The notes under the pieces are model-generated. The model was given only the letters and a program-made list of their open reading frames with translations, searched no databases and was not told the origin of the DNA. The translations under genes and the position numbers were made by a program. Shown in pieces: positions 7,415 to 20,773 of a stretch of 64,000 bases of DNA. Source of the stretch: Saccharothrix violaceirubra. GTDB taxonomy: Bacteria; Actinomycetota; Actinomycetes; Mycobacteriales; Pseudonocardiaceae. The stretch's first letter is position 1; every line of letters starts with the position of its first letter. The stretch lies in NCBI RefSeq assembly GCF_014203755.1, contig NZ_JACHJS010000001.1, forward strand, positions 7,068,001 through 7,132,000, written 5' to 3'.

Positions 7415-8290
7415 TCACCAGAGCTGGGCGGTCCGCACGGCCGTCATCACCAGCAGCAGCACCACGGCTCCCCCGACGGCAAGCGTTTGCCACCGGGCCC
7501 GGTCGGCGGCCGGCGCGTACACGAACCCGGCCGTCACGGCGGCACCGATCACCAGGCCGCCCAGGTGCCCGAGCAGCGAGATGTCCGGCAGCGTCACGCT
7601 CAACACCAGGTTGAGACCGACCACGGACAGCGCGGGCACCAGGTTGAGCTTGAGCCTGAGCACCGCGACCAGCATGGCGCCCATCAACCCGTACACCGCG
7701 CCCGAAGCGCCGACGACCGGCACGTTGAGCTTCCCGAACAGGTACACGGCGACGCTGCCGCCGAGCAGCGACGTCAGGTAGAGCGCCAGGAACCGCACCC
7801 GGCCGAACGCCGGTTCGAGATCACGGCCCAGGATGTAGAGCGAGAGCATGTTCAGCGCCAGGTGCGTGACGCCCAGGTGCAGGAACCCCGAGGTCAGCAG
7901 CCGCCACCACTCACCGAGCATGACGGCGACCGGCAGCAGGTCGAGCTGTTGGTACGGCTCGGACAGGTCGTTGCGCGCGACGCTGCCCGCGAGCAGGGCC
8001 GAGCCCGCGAACAGCAGCACGTTGACCGCGATCAACGCCTGCGTCACGCGCGGGCGCGGGTCGAACTCGGCGCCGACGAACGTGACCGGCCGGCGCACCG
8101 AGCGCCGGCCGTCCGCCACGCAGTCGACGCACTGGTAGCCGACGGCGGCCTCCCGCAGGCATTCCGGGCACGCCGGGCGTTCGCAGCGCGTACACCGCAG
8201 CCCGGTGGCCCGGTCGGGGTGGCGGCTGCACGGGGGCAGGCTCGCCTCGACCGGGTCGCCGGGCCGCGGGTGGTTCGGCGGGGTCGCCAC
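7415..8290 (-). CDS. Rhomboid intramembrane serine protease with B-box-like zinc finger
   Basis: 291 residues from GTG 8290. The N-terminal domain (21-57) has Cys/His ligands at C21, H24, C33, C36, C41, C44, C54 and C57, a B-box-like zinc site. A six-helix rhomboid core follows: the L1 motif GEWWRLLTSGFLHLG, the HxxxN element (H143-N147), catalytic Ser196 in GASGAVYG and His242 in LGHLGG. It cleaves membrane substrates within the bilayer; the substrates are unknown. It lies 8 nt downstream of ppiA on the same strand, so co-transcription is likely. Confidence 0.93.
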   Translation of the reverse strand: MATPPNHPRPGDPVEASLPPCSRHPDRATGLRCTRCERPACPECLREAAVGYQCVDCVADGRRSVRRPVTFVGAEFDPRPRVTQALIAVNVLLFAGSALLAGSVARNDLSEPYQQLDLLPVAVMLGEWWRLLTSGFLHLGVTHLALNMLSLYILGRDLEPAFGRVRFLALYLTSLLGGSVAVYLFGKLNVPVVGASGAVYGLMGAMLVAVLRLKLNLVPALSVVGLNLVLSVTLPDISLLGHLGGLVIGAAVTAGFVYAPAADRARWQTLAVGGAVVLLLVMTAVRTAQLW

Positions 8291-8298
8291 CGGGTCCG

Positions 8299-8847
8299 TC
8301 AGGAGCGCTCGATGGTGACCGACTCGATCACCACGTCGGTCAGCGGGCGGTCGCCACCGTCGGTCTCGGTCGCACCGATGGCGTCGACGACGTTGCGCGA
8401 CTCCTGGTCGGCGACCTCGCCGAAGATCGTGTGCTTGAAGTTCAGCCACGTGGTCGCGCCGACCGTGATGAAGAACTGCGAGCCGTTCGTGTTCGCACCT
8501 GCGTTGGCCATGGCCAGCAGGTACGGCTTGTTGAACTGGAGTTCGGGGTGGAACTCGTCGGCGAACTTGTACCCGGGACCGCCGCGGCCGGTACCGGTCG
8601 GGTCGCCACCCTGGAGCATGAAGCCCGAGATGACGCGGTGGAAGATCGCGCCGTCGTAGAACGGGCCGGTCGGCTCGCCCTTCGCGTTCGGCTCGAAGTA
8701 CTCCTTGGTGCCCTCGGCGAGCCCGACGAAGTTGCCCACGGTCTTGGGAGCGTGGTCGGGGAAGAGCGTGATCCGGATGTCGCCCCGCGACGTGCGCAGG
8801 GTTGCGGTCACCTTGGTCCCGACGAGCGATTCTTTGCTGTCCGTCAC
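8299..8847 (-). CDS. ppiA: Cyclophilin-type peptidyl-prolyl cis-trans isomerase
   Basis: 182 residues from GTG 8847, the same length as M. tuberculosis PpiA, with no signal peptide, so cytosolic. Cyclophilin signatures are GAIFHRVISGFMLQGGDPTGTG, with the catalytic Arg in FHRV, then NTNGSQFFI, and LNFKHTIFGEV. Proline isomerisation assists protein folding. The frame extends upstream, but homologues start near here. It is first of a two-gene run with the rhomboid gene and divergent from the coiled-coil membrane gene. Confidence 0.95.
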   Translation of the reverse strand: MTDSKESLVGTKVTATLRTSRGDIRITLFPDHAPKTVGNFVGLAEGTKEYFEPNAKGEPTGPFYDGAIFHRVISGFMLQGGDPTGTGRGGPGYKFADEFHPELQFNKPYLLAMANAGANTNGSQFFITVGATTWLNFKHTIFGEVADQESRNVVDAIGATETDGGDRPLTDVVIESVTIERS

Positions 8848-8941
8848 GCCCCCATCGTGCCATCCGGAGGCGACGTGGTTGGGAAAGGGGCAGGATGGGT
8901 ATTGCCGAACTGTGACTGGCCGACAGCTTGTGGAGCGCGAT

Positions 8942-9553
8942 ATGGATGAGGTAGAGGCCATGACCCGGGCCGGCGAATCGGTCGGCAAGGCGGTGCGCGC
9001 CGTGCGGCGGCGTGCCGTCCAAGCGGGCCACGCCGGTGCGGACGCAGCCGTCCACCTGGCCGAACGCGGTCAGGGCAAGCTGGCCGAACGCGGCGTGACA
9101 GCCGATCACCTGCGCGGGATCGTCGCGGACAAGGCCGGCCTGCTCGTCGAGAAGGCCGAAGCCGCCGAGAAGTCGACCCGCCGCACCCGGCGCCAGCTCG
9201 CCAAGAAGGCCAAGGCGGTGCGCAAGGACCTGCTGAGGACGGCCGAACGCGCCCGCAAGGACGCGAAAGTGCGGACCAAGGAAATCCGCAAGGCCGCGAA
9301 ACAGGCCCGAAAGGACTACGCCAAGTCCCGTCACCCGAAGGGGCGACGTTGGCCGTGGGTCGTCGGCATCCTCACCGCGGGTGTCGTGGCCGCCTACGTG
9401 GCACTGAGCCGCAAGCCAGAGGAGGTCCTCCTGGAGGACGACGCCTTCCTCGAGGACGAGGCCTTCCCCGAGCCGCGCGGACGGCACACCGACGACGCGA
9501 CGTTGCGCGAGCAGGCACACTCCGCCCGCAACGGGCAGATCTCGGACCACTGA
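8942..9553 (+). CDS. Lys/Ala-rich coiled-coil membrane protein, unknown function
   Basis: 203 residues from ATG 8942 (GGAG about 8 nt upstream; a second ATG at 8960 is possible). Residues 15-145 are rich in Lys, Arg and Ala and should form a long basic helix or coiled coil. One membrane helix follows (WPWVVGILTAGVVAAYVAL) and an acidic tail (LEDDAFLEDEAFPEP). I recognise no named family. The charge pattern suggests contact with DNA, membrane lipid or cell-wall polymers, which is inference only. It is bounded by a bidirectional terminator. Confidence 0.75.
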   Translation: MDEVEAMTRAGESVGKAVRAVRRRAVQAGHAGADAAVHLAERGQGKLAERGVTADHLRGIVADKAGLLVEKAEAAEKSTRRTRRQLAKKAKAVRKDLLRTAERARKDAKVRTKEIRKAAKQARKDYAKSRHPKGRRWPWVVGILTAGVVAAYVALSRKPEEVLLEDDAFLEDEAFPEPRGRHTDDATLREQAHSARNGQISDH

Positions 9554-9560
9554 GTCCCGG

Positions 9561-9588
9561 GCCCGCCCACCCTCGTAGGTGGGCGGGC
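9561..9588. terminator. Bidirectional terminator
   Basis: GCCCGCCCAC (9561-9570) pairs exactly with 9579-9588 across an 8-nt loop, followed by TT. It sits between convergent stops at 9553 and 9596. Confidence 0.8.
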
Positions 9589-9595
9589 TTCCCGT

Positions 9596-10153
9596 TCACA
9601 ACCCGAGGTTCGCGACGACGGTCTCCGCGATCCGCTTGGCCTTGATCGTCTGCTGCTGGTTGCTGGAGACGACGACGGCGGCACCGCCCTTGGCGACCGC
9701 GTAGACGGCGCCCTGGTCGTTCGAGACCGAACCGCCGTTCCACCCCTCGGGGGAAGATGCGGGGTTCGACGACGCGATCGGCGCGGCCCGGTCGACGACC
9801 GCCTTCGCCGTGGTCGGCTCGCCCTGGAACACCCAGACGCTCAACTGGACGTCGGTGGCGTCGGCGTAGAAGAAGCAGGCAGGGGTCGGGGCACCTTCGG
9901 ACAACCGAACCTTCCGCACGAGCTGCCCGTTGGCCTGCGCGACGTCGGTCGACGGCAGGTAGGGGCACTCGCCGTCGGCCGACGGCTCGGGCGTGGGCGG
10001 CGGACCGGTCGGGGTCGCGGAGGTCGTTTCCGCAGTTTTCGTGGCACTTTGAGGGGCTTGGGCCCCCGGCGCGCTCGTGCCGGTACAGGCGACGAGAACA
10101 CCCAATGACAGGACGGCTGACAGGGCAAGCAGCGGCACGCGGTTCATAGGCAT
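9596..10153 (-). CDS. Putative lipoprotein (DUF2020-like)
   Basis: 185 residues. A signal peptide with lipobox LVAC (Cys near residue 23) is followed by a Ser/Thr/Pro-rich linker and a folded domain. The domain has CPYLPSTDVAQANG, ACFFYADATDVQLSVWVF, and an end resembling NQQQTIKAKRIAETVVANLGL. This pattern resembles the actinobacterial DUF2020 family as I recall it; function unknown. It should be anchored to the outer face of the membrane. ATG 10153 is used; a second ATG lies two codons downstream. It is divergent from doxX, with an inverted repeat between them. Confidence 0.75.
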   Translation of the reverse strand: MPMNRVPLLALSAVLSLGVLVACTGTSAPGAQAPQSATKTAETTSATPTGPPPTPEPSADGECPYLPSTDVAQANGQLVRKVRLSEGAPTPACFFYADATDVQLSVWVFQGEPTTAKAVVDRAAPIASSNPASSPEGWNGGSVSNDQGAVYAVAKGGAAVVVSSNQQQTIKAKRIAETVVANLGL

Positions 10154-10161
10154 GTCAGTCT

Positions 10162-10182
10162 TTCAGACGCCAGCCGTCTGAA
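10162..10182. promoter_or_regulatory. Inverted repeat TTCAGACG-N5-CGTCTGAA, candidate operator
   Basis: An exact 8-bp dyad with a 5-nt spacer, 9 nt upstream of the lipoprotein start and 91 bp upstream of doxX. Size and spacing suit a dimeric repressor or a short 5' hairpin. No adjacent regulator gene suggests an owner. Confidence 0.45.
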
Positions 10183-10272
10183 TCGAAACCCGTAACGGAC
10201 TAGGCACACTGCGTTGCCCGGTCTACCGTGTTTTCACCCTGCCGGCCGCCCCTGCATGTGAAGGACAACCTC

Positions 10273-10695
10273 ATGAACGTCCTTGACCGCGGTCGTGATC
10301 AAGCCCTGGCGCTGTTCCGCATCGTCATCGGCTTCCTGTTCGCGAACCACGGACTTCAATCCCTGTTCGGACTCTTCGGCAAGAGTGCCGTGTCGATCAC
10401 CAGCTGGCCCGGCGGTCCTGCCGCCCTGATCGAGTTGGTGTGCGGGACCCTGGTGTGCGTCGGTCTGGCGACCCGGCCCGCGGCGATCCTCGCTTCGGGT
10501 GCCATGGCGTACGCGTACTTCGTGGTGCACCAGCCCGAAGGTCTGCTGCCGATCCAGAACCATGGTGAGGCCGCGGCCCTGTACAGCTGGGCCTTCGCTC
10601 TGTTGATCTTCACTGGGCCCGGAGCCTGGTCGTTGGACGGCTACATCGCCGCTCAGCGACAAAAGGACGCTTCCGCTGCCGCTCAGACTGTCTGA
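10273..10695 (+). CDS. DoxX family membrane protein
   Basis: 140 residues from ATG 10273, preceded by GAAGGACAACCTC. Four membrane helices and the DoxX features LFRIVIGFLFANHG, ELVCGTLVCVGLATRPAAI and the AYFVVHQPEGLLPIQNHGE loop are present. In mycobacteria DoxX forms a membrane oxidoreductase complex with SodA and SseA; other members act in quinone or thiol metabolism. The last codons lie inside a small dyad, CTCAGAC/GTCTGAG (10682-10696), followed by TTTTC. A stronger hairpin follows. Confidence 0.88.
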   Translation: MNVLDRGRDQALALFRIVIGFLFANHGLQSLFGLFGKSAVSITSWPGGPAALIELVCGTLVCVGLATRPAAILASGAMAYAYFVVHQPEGLLPIQNHGEAAALYSWAFALLIFTGPGAWSLDGYIAAQRQKDASAAAQTV

Positions 10696-10704
10696 GTTTT
10701 CTTC

Positions 10705-10737
10705 GGGGCCCGTGTCTCAGCCGGAGGCACGGGCCCC
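10705..10737 (+). terminator. Terminator of doxX
   Basis: GGGGCCCGTG (10705-10714) pairs with CACGGGCCCC (10728-10737) across 13 nt, followed by TTC. It lies 10 nt after the doxX stop. Confidence 0.8.
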
Positions 10738-10768
10738 TTCTCGTTCAAGCAGGTCGCGCTGCCGGTGA

Positions 10769-10852
10769 CTTTGCATTCCCGAACGCGCGAGTTATGCGTT
10801 CAGACACCCTGAAATACGCGTTCAGACACTGCGAGTTGTGCGCTCAGGCACC
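10769..10852. repeat. Mosaic 22-bp tandem repeat, locus B
   Basis: Lead-in CTTTGCATTCCCGAACGC (10769-10786), then three exact 22-bp units at 10787-10808, 10809-10830 and 10831-10852. Heads are GCGAGTTAT, CTGAAATAC and GCGAGTTGT; tails follow GCGYTCAGRCACY. The same modules occur at 2416-2499 on the other strand with two units swapped in order. It lies in the 362-bp gap between doxX and tRNA-Ala. Confidence 0.75.
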
Positions 10853-10947
10853 CGACGTGTTGCCGATGCTTCACGAGTACCCCTCGACCGGCCGTCAGGC
10901 CCTTCCCCACTCAACCCACCACATGACCGTCGGCCGACGATGGGGGT

Positions 10948-10995
10948 CCGGGGGCTTGCCCCCGGCTGGGGGGTCTGGGGGGCTCGGCCCCCCAG
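10948..10995. repeat. Double GC-rich hairpin
   Basis: Two adjacent stems: CCGGGGGC/GCCCCCGG (10948-10955/10958-10965) and CTGGGGGG/CCCCCCAG (10975-10982/10988-10995). Hairpins of this composition are common between genes in GC-rich actinomycetes. With locus B and the tRNA terminator, this accounts for the 10696-11057 gap; I see no gene there. Confidence 0.5.
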
Positions 10996-11012
10996 AACAA
11001 TGACGAGACGCG

Positions 11013-11044
11013 AAAAAGGCGAGCGCTCTCCGCGAGCACTCGCC
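11013..11044 (-). terminator. Intrinsic terminator of tRNA-Ala
   Basis: On the minus strand a GGCGAGTGCTC stem pairs with GAGCGCTCGCC around a 5-nt loop (11018-11044), followed by TTTTT (11013-11017). It lies 13 nt after the tRNA 3' end and is one of the few hairpins here with a true U-tract. Confidence 0.85.
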
Positions 11045-11057
11045 CTCCAGCGTCGAG

Positions 11058-11130
11058 TGGAGACGAGGGGAATCGAACCCCTAACCCCCGCCTTGCAAAG
11101 GCGGTGCTCTGCCAATTGAGCTACGTCCCC
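11058..11130 (-). tRNA. tRNA-Ala (anticodon TGC)
   Basis: 73-nt cloverleaf. Acceptor stem GGGGACG pairs with CGTCTCC, discriminator A, D-arm TAGCTCAATTGGCAGAGC, anticodon arm CGCCT-TTGCAAG-GCGG with TGC in the loop, and T-arm GGGGTTCGATTCCCC. CCA is not encoded. tRNA-Ile and tRNA-Ala beside gyrA is the classic actinobacterial arrangement. Confidence 0.97.
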
Positions 11131-11170
11131 CTTGCGAGGGGCGGCAGATTTACAGACCGCCCTCGCGGGT

Positions 11171-11290
11171 TCAGTCGGTCGGCGCCGTGGCCTCGCGCCA
11201 CAGGTCCGCGTCGGCCTTGGCCGAGCGGCTGCGCTTGACGAAGAACAGGACCGCACCGGCGACGGCGACAAGTGCGATGATCTTCTTCAC
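11171..11290 (-). CDS. DLW-39 family mini-protein
   Basis: Exactly 39 residues from GTG 11290 with AGAGGGGAACTGCT upstream. The sequence has an N-terminal membrane helix (KKIIALVAVAGAVLFFV), a basic stretch and the diagnostic ADADLWREAT before the stop. DLW-39 proteins are named for this motif and length, and are found near the gyrA/tRNA region of actinobacteria. Function unknown. It sits between tRNA-Ala and tRNA-Ile on the same strand. Confidence 0.9.
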   Translation of the reverse strand: MKKIIALVAVAGAVLFFVKRSRSAKADADLWREATAPTD

Positions 11291-11324
11291 AGCAGTTCCC
11301 CTCTGCGATACTGCGAACTTCCGG

Positions 11325-11398
11325 TGGGCCTAGGAGGACTTGAACCTCCGACCTCTTCATTATCAGTGAAGCGCTCTAACCGCCTGAGCTATAGGCCC
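11325..11398 (-). tRNA. tRNA-Ile (anticodon GAT)
   Basis: 74-nt cloverleaf. Acceptor GGGCCTA pairs with TAGGCCC, discriminator A, D-arm TAGCTCAGGCGGTTAGAGC, anticodon loop CTGATAA with GAT, T-arm GGAGGTTCAAGTCCTCC. No encoded CCA. Confidence 0.97.
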
Positions 11399-11453
11399 TC
11401 GGGGCAACGACGACAACAGTACAGCAAGTGCCGTCGTGGCCCCAAATCGGGGG

Positions 11454-12302
11454 TCAGTCCCGTTCCGACAGGGTGACTTCCAGCCCCCCGGCCAGATCCG
11501 CCGACACGTTGTAGACGAACGCGCCGACCGTCGCCAACGCCGTGAACAGCACGATGTTCACCGCGCCGACGATCGCCGACACGCCGAACACCCGACCCGC
11601 GCTGATCAGTGGATCACCGCTGGACTCGTTGCCCTGGAGCAGGTCGTTCGCCGTGTTGTTGATCTTGTCCCAGACGCCCATGCCGTCCAGCACGCCGTAC
11701 AGCACGCCGACCGCGACCAGCCACACGAAGAACAACGCCACGCCCAGCACCAACGCCAGCTTCAGCACCGACCACGGGTCGACCCGCTTGATCTGGAGAC
11801 TCGCGCGGCGCGGGCCGCGGCCCGGACGGCGGGCCGCCCCCGTCGTGGGACGGCCGCCGTTGGACGCGCCGAGGTTCACCGACGTGCGCGGTGCGCCGCC
11901 GGACAGGCCCGGCGGCACGGGGCGCGGGACGGCCACCGTGTCCGGATCGCTCGCCGGGTAGGCGGGCGACTCCAGGGCCACCGTCTGCTGCTCGGGCACG
12001 ACCTCGTCGCCGGGACCCACCTGGGTGGCCTCGGCGTACGGGGCCTCGCTCGTCACTCGCTGCCAAGGCGGCGGCGTCGCCGACACCTCTTCGGTCTTGC
12101 CGCTCTCGACTTCGGTCTTGCCGGCGTCGACGCGGTCGGTCGGGGACTCCACCGTCCGAGTCTCCTCGGTTTCCGGCTTCGGCTCCTCGGCCGCGGGCGG
12201 CGTGTCGGGCTTCGCCGCCTTCTTCTTGGCCTCGGCACCCGGTCGGGTGATCACCGCGGTCTTGTCCGCGTCCTGTCCCGCCGGTTTCTCGGGTGGAGTC
12301 AC
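11454..12302 (-). CDS. DUF3566 membrane protein downstream of gyrA
   Basis: 282 residues from GTG 12302 (GAGGGA upstream). The first 170 residues are disordered and rich in Pro, Glu, Thr and Ala. The C-terminal third is the DUF3566 domain with two membrane helices (LKLALVLGVALFFVWLVAVGVLYG and GAVNIVLFTALATVGAFVYN), beginning QIKRVDPWSVLK. It corresponds to Rv0007 of M. tuberculosis, which also follows gyrA. Function is not established. It starts 27 bp after gyrA and is probably its co-transcribed partner. Confidence 0.88.
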   Translation of the reverse strand: MTPPEKPAGQDADKTAVITRPGAEAKKKAAKPDTPPAAEEPKPETEETRTVESPTDRVDAGKTEVESGKTEEVSATPPPWQRVTSEAPYAEATQVGPGDEVVPEQQTVALESPAYPASDPDTVAVPRPVPPGLSGGAPRTSVNLGASNGGRPTTGAARRPGRGPRRASLQIKRVDPWSVLKLALVLGVALFFVWLVAVGVLYGVLDGMGVWDKINNTANDLLQGNESSGDPLISAGRVFGVSAIVGAVNIVLFTALATVGAFVYNVSADLAGGLEVTLSERD

Positions 12303-12329
12303 GAGCTGTCCCTCAACCTCTCGTCCGCA

Positions 12330-15851
<3,522 letters not shown>

Positions 15852-15879
15852 AGTTCTACTTCCTTAACCCGGGGAGGAC

Positions 15880-17913
<2,034 letters not shown>

Positions 17914-18087
17914 CTACCCCTCGATTCTACCGGGAGAGTCGCCCAGAAACCCACCAAGGACACCCCTGGTTCGCTCACAGAGGCCCGGAAGTGAACGCTC
18001 GGGAGTCCGATCGCTCGCCCCCCGCCGAGAAATCGACTGGTGAGCACTCATCGCGCCACAGGATCGCCGCTGCGGCCCGATCGTGGC

Positions 18088-18714
18088 TCACCCGTAGGTG
18101 TCACGCGGACCGCGACCGGGGACGTGCCTGGGGCCGTACCGCCAGCTGGGCGCGGCCGGCCCCTGCACCTTGAGCCGTTTCACGACGCCGTGGCCCACGC
18201 CCGCCGCGATGCGCTTGAGCAGCTCGCGCTGGAGCAGGCGCAGCTGCGTCGCCCACGCCGTGGAGTCGGCCTGCACGGTGAGTTCGCCGTCCTCCAGCGT
18301 CACGGGCCGCGCGTGCTCGGCGACGTCCTCGCCGACGAGCTTGGCCCAGCGCGCGAACACCTGGCCGCCGGTCAGCCGCTCGGTCCACCCGCGCTCGCCC
18401 GCGATCCGGGACGCGATGCGCCCCAGCGGCTGGGGGTCGCGGTCGTCCGGGCCGGGCCCCGACCACGAACGCCGGCGACGACGACCGCCCGTGCCCCGCA
18501 CGCCCTTGCGCACGGTCCGCGCACCGCGTTCCTTCGCCGACGCGCGGGCCGCCTCCAGGGCGGCACGGGCGAGGTCCGCCCCCCTCAATCCACCCTCCGG
18601 AGTGGCGTGGGGTGTGGACAACCGGGTATCAGGGGGCAGGTTATCCACATTATCCACAGGGTTATCCCCAGATGTGGGTCCTTGCCCACCCGAACGGGGC
18701 ACATCTTCACTCAC
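18088..18714 (-). CDS. dciA: DciA-like DUF721 protein, probable replicative helicase loader
   Basis: 208 residues from GTG 18714, overlapping the recF stop by 8 nt. The N-terminal half is disordered and basic, including [12 protein letters not shown]. The C-terminal DUF721/DciA domain has [58 protein letters not shown] and [22 protein letters not shown]. DciA is the ancestral loader or helper of DnaB helicase; the M. tuberculosis counterpart is Rv0004, in the same place. The disordered N-terminus is encoded by DNA with a DnaA-box cluster. Linkage to recF supports a replication role. Confidence 0.92.
   Translation of the reverse strand: MSEDVPRSGGQGPTSGDNPVDNVDNLPPDTRLSTPHATPEGGLRGADLARAALEAARASAKERGARTVRKGVRGTGGRRRRRSWSGPGPDDRDPQPLGRIASRIAGERGWTERLTGGQVFARWAKLVGEDVAEHARPVTLEDGELTVQADSTAWATQLRLLQRELLKRIAAGVGHGVVKRLKVQGPAAPSWRYGPRHVPGRGPRDTYG
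18613..18670. promoter_or_regulatory. DnaA-box cluster inside the dciA coding region
   Basis: Two perfect boxes TTATCCACA abut with no spacing at 18641-18649 and 18650-18658. They are flanked by near-boxes TGTGGACAA (18613-18621, opposite orientation) and TTATCCCCA (18662-18670). The cluster encodes the low-complexity [11 protein letters not shown] segment of DciA, so protein constraint there is probably weak. It is about 3.2 kb from oriC. Confidence 0.7.
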
Positions 18715-19822
18715 GACGTACCTCCCCGTCGTCGACCACGAACCGCGCGCCGACCAACTCCTCCGGCACGTCCTCCGCGACGGCCGCCGTGATGAACACC
18801 TGTTCCGCCGCCGCCGCGACCTTCGCGAGCTGCGCCCGCCGGCCCCGGTCCAGCTCGGCGAACACGTCGTCGAGCACCAGCACCGGCTCGGTGCCCTCGG
18901 ACCGCAGCAGCTCGTAGCCGCCCAGCCGCAACGCCAACGCGAACGACCACGACTCGCCATGGCTCGCATACCCCTTGGCGGGCAGTTCGCCCAAAGCCAG
19001 GTCGAGGTCGTCGCGGTGCGGTCCGATCAGGCACACGCCGCGTTCGATCTCCTGGCCGCGCAGCCGGTGCAGCTCGGCGAGCAACGCGTCCTCCAGCACC
19101 TCGCGGTCGTGCGAATCCGGGTACGCCTCGCCCAGCGACGACCGGTACGAGATCAGCGCCGGCCGCGACTCGGGCGCGACCTCCGCGTACGCCGCCGTCA
19201 CGTGCGGCGCGATGTCCGCGACCAGGTCGAGCCGGGCCGCGAGCAGCTCGGCGCCGTGCCGGGCGAGGTGCCCGTCCCACACGTCCAACGTGCCGATGTC
19301 CGACGACCGCGTCGACCGCACGCTCTTGAGCAACGCCCCGCGCTGCTTGAGCACCCGTTCGTAGTCCGCGCGTACGCCCGCGTACCTGGGCGCGCGCGAG
19401 GTGAGCAGCTCGTCCAGGAACCGTCTTCGCTCGCCGGGATCGCCGCGCACCAGCGCCAGGTCCTCCGGCGCGAACAGCACGGTCCGCAGGATGCCGAGCA
19501 CGTCGCGCGGCCGGGGCACCGGGCCGCGGTTGACGCGGGCCCGGTTCGCCTTGCCGGCCGTGATCTCCAGTTCCACCAGCAGTTCACGGCCGTCGTTGAC
19601 GACTGCGGTGCGCACCACCGCGCGCGGTGCGCCGTGCCGGATCAGCGGCGCGTCGGTCGCGACCCGGTGCGAGCCGAGGGTGGCGACGTAGCCGAGCGCC
19701 TCGACCAGGTTCGTCTTGCCCTGGCCGTTGCGCCCGACCAGCACGCTGACCCCCGGCTCGAACGCCAGGTCGGCGTGCTCCCACGACCTGAAGTCCGCGA
19801 CCTGGAGGTGCCGGACGTACAA
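18707..19822 (-). CDS. recF: DNA replication and repair protein RecF
   Basis: 371 residues from ATG 19822. RecF is an SMC/ABC-type ATPase that loads RecA at single-strand gaps via RecOR. Walker A is GRNGQGKTN (30-38). The signature and Walker B regions appear as [16 protein letters not shown] and [20 protein letters not shown]. It ends 8 nt inside the dciA start and lies 4 nt downstream of gnd, consistent with a dnaN-gnd-recF-dciA transcription unit. Confidence 0.97.
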   Translation of the reverse strand: MYVRHLQVADFRSWEHADLAFEPGVSVLVGRNGQGKTNLVEALGYVATLGSHRVATDAPLIRHGAPRAVVRTAVVNDGRELLVELEITAGKANRARVNRGPVPRPRDVLGILRTVLFAPEDLALVRGDPGERRRFLDELLTSRAPRYAGVRADYERVLKQRGALLKSVRSTRSSDIGTLDVWDGHLARHGAELLAARLDLVADIAPHVTAAYAEVAPESRPALISYRSSLGEAYPDSHDREVLEDALLAELHRLRGQEIERGVCLIGPHRDDLDLALGELPAKGYASHGESWSFALALRLGGYELLRSEGTEPVLVLDDVFAELDRGRRAQLAKVAAAAEQVFITAAVAEDVPEELVGARFVVDDGEVRRE

Positions 19823-19826
19823 CGGG

Positions 19827-20741
19827 TCAGCTCTGGGTGCTGCCGGTGCCGGACGACGGTCCGGCGCTGACCACGGAGTGCCCGCCGAACTGGTTGCGCA
19901 ACGCCGCGACGGCGCGCATCGCGGGCGAGTCGGGCTGGCGGGACGCGAACCGGGCGAACAGCGCGGCGGAGATCACCGGCGCCGGCACGGCGTGGTTGAT
20001 CGCCTCCTCGACGGTCCACCGGCCCTCGCCGGAGTCCTCGACGTGGCCGCGCAGGTCGTCCAGCTCCGGGTCGGAGTCCAGGGCACGGACCAGCAGGTCG
20101 AGCAGCCACGAGCGGACGACCGTGCCGCGCTGCCACGCCTTGATCGTCTCCGGCACGTTCTCCACCAGGTCGGACGCCGCGAGCAGCTCGAAGCCCTCGG
20201 CGTACGCCTGCATCAGGCCGTACTCGATGCCGTTGTGCACCATCTTCGCGAAGTGGCCGGCGCCGACGGGACCGGCGTGCGCGAAGCCCTCCTCGCGCGG
20301 CCCCTCGGGGCGCAGCGCGTCGAAGATCGGCTGGGCCAGCTCTACGTCCTCGGCCGCGCCGCCGACCATCAGGCCGTAGCCGTTCTCCAGACCCCACACG
20401 CCGCCGGACACGCCCGCGTCGACGTAGCGGATCCCCTTCTCCCCCAACAGGTCCGCGTTCACCTTGTCGTCGGTGAAGCGCGAGTTGCCGCCCTCGATCA
20501 CCAGGTCGCCGGCGGACAGCAGCCCGGACAGCTCGGTGATCGTGTTCCGGGTGATGTCGCCGGAGGGCACCATGACCCACACGACGCGCGGCGCTTCGAG
20601 CCGGTCGACGAGTTCGGCCAACGACGCCGTGTCGGTCACCTCGGGGTTGCGGTCGTAGCCGACCACCTCGTGACCCGCGCGGCGAATCCGCTCGCGCATG
20701 TTGAAGCCCATCTTGCCGAGTCCGACGAGTCCGAGCTGCAC
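19827..20741 (-). CDS. gnd: 6-phosphogluconate dehydrogenase, decarboxylating (short form)
   Basis: 304 residues from GTG 20741. Oxidises 6-phosphogluconate to ribulose 5-phosphate and CO2. An N-terminal Rossmann motif [16 protein letters not shown] is followed by [23 protein letters not shown], the substrate motif [22 protein letters not shown] and the catalytic-lysine helix [16 protein letters not shown]. It is the short (about 300-residue) class rather than the 470-residue one; the short class is often NAD-dependent. gnd between dnaN and recF is a common actinobacterial arrangement. Confidence 0.94.
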   Translation of the reverse strand: MQLGLVGLGKMGFNMRERIRRAGHEVVGYDRNPEVTDTASLAELVDRLEAPRVVWVMVPSGDITRNTITELSGLLSAGDLVIEGGNSRFTDDKVNADLLGEKGIRYVDAGVSGGVWGLENGYGLMVGGAAEDVELAQPIFDALRPEGPREEGFAHAGPVGAGHFAKMVHNGIEYGLMQAYAEGFELLAASDLVENVPETIKAWQRGTVVRSWLLDLLVRALDSDPELDDLRGHVEDSGEGRWTVEEAINHAVPAPVISAALFARFASRQPDSPAMRAVAALRNQFGGHSVVSAGPSSGTGSTQS

Positions 20742-20773
20742 GGTCGTTCTCTCCCCTGGTTCGCTGGTGTGGA

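Noticed and set aside
10794-11003. Short plus-strand frame between doxX and tRNA-Ala
   Set aside because: It runs through the 22-bp repeats and GC hairpins, with no ribosome site or recognisable protein.
17991-18173. Small plus-strand frame between gyrB and dciA
   Set aside because: Overlaps the dciA 3' end antisense, Arg/Ser-rich, no ribosome site.
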